From positions 124,001 through 188,000 of the forward strand of contig JAHBYX010000001.1 of NCBI GenBank assembly GCA_019635735.1: a stretch of 64,000 nt of DNA. The letters are read 5' to 3'. Below are positions 60,470-64,000 of the stretch, one piece after another. Source of the DNA: Mesorhizobium sp. Its GTDB lineage: Bacteria > Pseudomonadota > Alphaproteobacteria > Rhizobiales > Rhizobiaceae. Below the pieces are notes generated by a model. The model saw only the letters and a list, made by a program, of their open reading frames with translations, had not been told where the DNA came from and did no database searches. Numbering within the stretch: the first letter of the stretch is position 1; each line of letters begins with the position of its first letter. The translations under genes were made by a program, and so were the position numbers.

Positions 60470-61902
60470 CAGTCCTGCCTGCCCGGTTCGAAATAACGGC
60501 CCGGGAACTCGATGCCCATCGCCTTGAGGTCGTCGAGAAAGCGCGGCCGGATGCCGGTCGCCTCGTAATGGCCGAGGATCCTTCCCTCGCCGTCCATGCC
60601 GGTGCGCACGAAGCGGAAGATCTCCTGCATCTGGATGACGTCGCCCTCCATGCCGGTCACCTCGGCGACGCTGGTCACCTTGCGCTTGCCGTCGGACAGG
60701 CGCGTCAGCTGGACGATCACGTCCAGCGCCGACGAGATCTGGCTGCGGATCGACTGCACGGTCATCGGCATGCCGGTCATGCCGAGCATCTGCTCGAGGC
60801 GCGCCAGCGCGTCGCGCGGCGTGTTGGCGTGGATGGTCGCCATCGAGCCCTCGTGGCCGGTGTTCATCGCCTGCAGCATGTCGAAGGCCTCCTCGCCGCG
60901 GCACTCGCCGAGGATGACGCGGTCGGGGCGCATGCGAAGCGCGTTCTTGACGAGGTCGCGCTGTTTCAGCTCGCCGTGGCCCTCGATGTTGGCCGGCCGC
61001 GTCTCCATGCGCGCGACATGCGGCTGCTGGAGCTGGAGCTCTGCGGCGTCCTCGATGGTGATCAGCCGCTCGTCCTCGGGAATGAAGGCCGACAGCGCGT
61101 TGAGCATGGTCGTCTTGCCTGTGCCCGTTCCGCCCGAGATGATCGTCGTCTTGCGGGCATGGACGGCGGCGGCCAGCACCTCGGCCATGTTCTGTGTCAA
61201 CGCCCCGAACTCGACCAGTTTGTGCAGGCCGAGCTTGTTCTTGGAGAACTTACGGATTGAAACCAGCGGGCCGTCGACGCCGACTGGGCGGATCGCCGCG
61301 TTGAAGCGCGAGCCGTCGAGCATGCGGGCGTCGACCATCGGCTGGGATTCGTCGACGCGGCGGCCGACGGCGGAGACGATCTTGTTGATGATGCGCAGCA
61401 GATGCGCCTCGTCCTTGAAGGGGACGTGCACCTTTGTCAGCTTGCCCTTGCGCTCGACGAAGCAGTTCTGATGGCCGTTGATCAGGATGTCGTTGATCTC
61501 GGGGTCCTTGAGCAGCGGCTCGAGCGGACCGAGGCCCACCATCTCGTCGACGATGTCGTCGACCAGAGCCTCGAGTTCGGCGACGTTGATCGCGAGGCGC
61601 TCCTCGCGGGTCTTCTGCGAGACGAACTCGTGCACCTGGCGGCGCATCTCGTCCTTCGGCAGCCGTTCCAGCGCGACCAGGTTGATCTCCTCGATCAGCA
61701 TGCGGTGGATGCGCACGCGCGCGTCCGCGACACGGTTCGAGGTGGCCGCCTTCGCCGGGTCACCGACCGGCTGTGGAGCCGTCTTGGGCTGGGTTTTGCG
61801 CGTGGTCGGGATCACCACGGCGACATGAGGTTCGGAAGCCACCGGAGCGGGACGCGCGTCCTGCGGCTGGCGGTGCTGGAGCGCTGAGAAGCGGCTGCTC
61901 AT
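60469..61902 (-). CDS. cpaF: Tad pilus assembly ATPase CpaF (TadA)
   Basis: CpaF is the GspE/VirB11-type secretion ATPase powering Flp pilus extension. The 477-residue product has a proline-rich disordered N-terminus (about 1-60), then the N-terminal domain [29 protein letters not shown]. Walker A is GGTGTGKTT (about 256-264). An Asp box and [33 protein letters not shown] (Walker B/His box) follow. The start overlaps cpaE by 4 bases (ATGA). Confidence 0.96.
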   Translation of the reverse strand: [477 protein letters not shown]

Positions 61903-63110
61903 CCGGCCCTCCTGAGAAGCCCGATGCCACGGCCGAGCAGTGATTTCTGTTTCTTGGCGACGGCGGCCGCCTCTTCGGGCAGGATGATGCGGCGCAGGTC
62001 GGTGATCACGTTCGCCTCCGCGTCGATCGCCTGGAGCGGCACGCCGCGATCGACCGCCTCGCGCACGAGCCTGTAGTTGTTCGAGATACCGCCGACGAAA
62101 TGCTCGCCGAGGATCGCCTCGACATCGGCCTGGCGGATGCCGTTTTCGAACTTCTTCTGCTCGTAGCGGTTGACGATGACGCGCGGCTTCACTTCCTTGC
62201 CGACCGTCTCGTAGACCGCCTGGATCAGGCGCTGCGTGTGGCGCAGGCACGGGACCGTCATCTCGGCGACGATGTAGAGCTTGTTGGAGCCGAGCAGCAC
62301 GGTCTCCGTCCACGGAAACCAGGTACGCGGCATGTCGATCACGACATTGTCGAAATAGGCCGAGACGAGATCGAGCACGCGCACGACCACGTCGGTGTTG
62401 AACGAACGCATCTCGGACGGATGGGTGGGGGCTGCCAGCACGCACAGCCCGCTCTGGTGCTTGGACAGCATGACGTCGAGCAGCTGGCGGTCGAGGCGCT
62501 CCGGATTGTTCTCGATCTCGGTGATGTCGAAGCGTGGCTCGAGGTCGAGATATTCCGCACAGGCGCCCTGCTGGAAATTGAGGTCGACGACGCAGGTCGA
62601 GGCGGCGCGTGTGGCCGAGTTATGCAGCTGGAATGCGGTCTGGAGCGCGAGGGTGGTGGTTCCGACGCCGCCGGCGGCCGGCATGAACGTATAGATCTGG
62701 GACTCGCTGCGTTCCTCGCGGCCCGAACCCTGCAGTGCGCGGATGCAGGAGCGGACGAGATCGGCCGTCGTCACCGGCTTGACCAGGAAATCGGCGACCT
62801 GCAGCTGGACGAGTATGCGGGCCGCTGCCGCGTTGAATTCCTGCGTTACGACGATGACCGGCGCCTTTCCTTCCAGCCGGCGCGTCACTCGCTGCAGGGA
62901 CTCGATCTCCTCGAGACGCGCCGCGTCCATGTCGATGATGACGGCGCCGCAATCGGAATCCTGAACCTCGCCCCGCAGATCGGCGACGTTGCGCTCGACC
63001 ACGCGAAGCTCAATCGCGTCGGAGGACGCGAAGGCGGTACGCGTTTCCTGAACGAAGTCCCTGTCGGCCGAGACAAGGAGGATACGGCGGTTCTTGGACT
63101 GGCTTGCCAT
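61899..63110 (-). CDS. cpaE: Tad pilus localisation ATPase CpaE (TadZ-like)
   Basis: The 403-residue product has an N-terminal receiver-like domain (about 8-130: RILLVSADRDFVQE, VIIDMDAARLEE, VADFLVKPVTTADL) and a ParA/MinD-like ATPase domain from about 140. The Walker A is FMPAAGGVGTTTLALQ, lacking the usual GKT lysine, which is normal for CpaE. In Caulobacter CpaE sets the polar location of the pilus machine. It is preceded by a small lipoprotein gene with a 12-base gap. Confidence 0.95.
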   Translation of the reverse strand: MASQSKNRRILLVSADRDFVQETRTAFASSDAIELRVVERNVADLRGEVQDSDCGAVIIDMDAARLEEIESLQRVTRRLEGKAPVIVVTQEFNAAAARILVQLQVADFLVKPVTTADLVRSCIRALQGSGREERSESQIYTFMPAAGGVGTTTLALQTAFQLHNSATRAASTCVVDLNFQQGACAEYLDLEPRFDITEIENNPERLDRQLLDVMLSKHQSGLCVLAAPTHPSEMRSFNTDVVVRVLDLVSAYFDNVVIDMPRTWFPWTETVLLGSNKLYIVAEMTVPCLRHTQRLIQAVYETVGKEVKPRVIVNRYEQKKFENGIRQADVEAILGEHFVGGISNNYRLVREAVDRGVPLQAIDAEANVITDLRRIILPEEAAAVAKKQKSLLGRGIGLLRRAG

Positions 63111-63122
63111 CTTTTCCCTGCG

Positions 63123-63374
63123 TCAGTTGTCGCTGCTGTCGTCCTTGGCCGGTTCGTCGGATGGGGCTGCGGCCGCCGATCCGCGTTCCGCCGGGACTTT
63201 AAGGTCCGTGTCCTCGACACCCGGCTGCCAGGGGTCGACCATCTGCATCACCGTATTGGCGGCGATTGCGTTGCCGGCGCCGGACGTCACGCCTTCCTGA
63301 CGGCCGACGCCGTCGCCCATGCATCCGGCAAGCGCGAGAACGGCGGGGCAGATGAAAATCAGTCCGGTGCGCAT
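63123..63374 (-). CDS. Small lipoprotein in the Tad locus
   Basis: The 83-residue product has a lipobox LAGC (C18) and a mature part beginning MGDGVGRQEGVTSGAGNAIAANTVMQMVDPW, followed by a charged, disordered C-terminus. It occupies the position where cpaD (normally about 200-250 residues) lies between cpaC and cpaE, but is far shorter and shows no CpaD features that I can see. It may be a pilus outer-membrane accessory protein. Spacing is 10 bases to cpaC and 12 to cpaE. Confidence 0.8.
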   Translation of the reverse strand: MRTGLIFICPAVLALAGCMGDGVGRQEGVTSGAGNAIAANTVMQMVDPWQPGVEDTDLKVPAERGSAAAAPSDEPAKDDSSDN

Positions 63375-63384
63375 CTGTTCGTTC

Positions 63385-64000
63385 TCACTGCAGATCGAGG
63401 AAATGGCCGACGGTGGCAGTGCGGGCGCCGTTCACGGCAGCCGAAGCACGATTGCCGGCGAGCTTGACCTCCTCCTGGTTAGCCAGGAAGTAGTCGGCGT
63501 CGTTGGCGGGCGCGGTCTGATCGGCAGGGGTCGCGACCTTCTTCGTCGGATCGATCGGCTTGACCAGATAGGGCGTGACGATGATCACCAGATCTGTCTC
63601 GCGGCGCTGATAGGCCTTCGACGAAAACAGCGTGCCGAGCACCGGCAGGCGGCTGAGCCCGGGAATGCCCTGCGTCGTCGTATCGTTCTGGCTCTGCAGC
63701 AGGCCGGCGATCATGAAGCTCTGGCCGCTTTTCAGGTCGACCGAGGTCTTTGCCCGGCGCACGACGAAGCCCGGGATCGCGATGTCGCCGATCTTGTAGG
63801 AGGAGGAATTGTCGACCGAGGAGACTTCCGGTTCGATGTCGAGGCTGATCAGTCCGTCGGACAGGACATTCGGCGTGAAATCGAGACCCACGCCGAACTT
63901 CTTGTATTCGACCGTGATCTTGTCCCCGTCCTGAGACACCGGGATCGGGAACTCGCCACCGGCGAGGAAGCTCGCCTTTTCGCCCGAGCGCGCGATCAGG
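63385..64000 (-). CDS. cpaC: Tad pilus secretin CpaC (RcpA), C-terminal part
   Basis: The gene is cut by the right window edge; about the last 204 residues are visible. The secretin domain segments are SGEKASFLAGGEFPIPVSQDG, FGVGLDFTPNVLSDGLISLDIEPEVSS, DLKSGQSFMIAGLLQ and SRLPVLGTLFSSKAYQRRETDLVIIVTPYLVKP, all typical of type II/III secretion secretins of the RcpA/CpaC type. It would form the outer-membrane pore for the Flp pilus. It ends with a short alanine-containing tail. Confidence 0.95.
   Translation of the reverse strand, partial: LIARSGEKASFLAGGEFPIPVSQDGDKITVEYKKFGVGLDFTPNVLSDGLISLDIEPEVSSVDNSSSYKIGDIAIPGFVVRRAKTSVDLKSGQSFMIAGLLQSQNDTTTQGIPGLSRLPVLGTLFSSKAYQRRETDLVIIVTPYLVKPIDPTKKVATPADQTAPANDADYFLANQEEVKLAGNRASAAVNGARTATVGHFLDLQ

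Overview
The window is chromosomal DNA of a high-GC alphaproteobacterium of the order Hyphomicrobiales (Rhizobiales). The Phyllobacteriaceae (Mesorhizobium-like group) is the best guess, by inference. Support comes from MipZ, DivK and PleD, DUF1489, DUF3572, DUF6105 and DUF983 neighbours, a pyrB gene overlapping a degenerate dihydroorotase, a DinB with an N-terminal zinc ribbon, a GTTC-N7-GTTC type LexA box and a Ctp/Tad pilus locus. Most of the window is single-copy core genome. I see no prophage, IS element, CRISPR array or rRNA.

Layout. 1-4.0 kb: the minus-strand block tuf, tRNA-Trp(CCA), secE, nusG, rplK, rplA and the leader towards rplJ. 4.3-9.8 kb: a D-Ala-D-Ala carboxypeptidase with a SPOR domain, a J-domain-like membrane protein without HPD, MipZ, DUF1489, L-serine deaminase and a 42-residue membrane peptide. 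10-13.6 kb: DUF599, a 24-residue membrane peptide behind a probable EcfG (general stress) promoter, YdcF and gatA/gatC. 13.7-15.9 kb: a small accessory patch with a Phd/VapC module and a nucleotidyltransferase plus partner gene pair, each behind a short inverted repeat. 15.9-24.2 kb: a UPF0173 hydrolase, ruvX, an AidB-like acyl-CoA dehydrogenase, then the tightly overlapping pyrB-pyrC'(pseudo)-plsY-dprA run. 24.4-32.1 kb: topA-rnr-DUF983-NUDIX-MFS and rpmG. 32.6-38 kb: the divK-pleD signalling pair, DUF3572-HAD, GNAT, SOS-controlled dinB and a periplasmic protein. 38-42.8 kb: dnaE and an SH3-like membrane protein. 42.8-43.5 kb: a repeat-rich gap.

43.5-52.6 kb: pccA with a Stf0 sulfotransferase, a two-gene operon of a phospholipase A2-like protein and a PLD-superfamily lipoprotein, frmA, a lipoprotein, YaiI and an XRE regulator. 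52.7-57.2 kb: a tandem glycine riboswitch followed by gcvT-gcvH-gcvP. 57.2-57.9 kb: a second Phd/VapC-type module whose operator overlaps the ribosome binding site. 57.9-64 kb: the distal half of a Tad (Flp pilus) operon on the minus strand, read cpaC (cut by the window edge), a small lipoprotein, cpaE, cpaF, tadB, tadC and a TPR lipoprotein.

The parts most worth pursuing are the PLA2-like/PLD operon (46.9-49.5 kb), the nucleotidyltransferase pair (14.4-15.5 kb), the EcfG-promoter peptide (10.79-10.93 kb), the non-catalytic dihydroorotase and the several unexplained perfect inverted repeats. All assignments come from reading the sequence; no database search was run.
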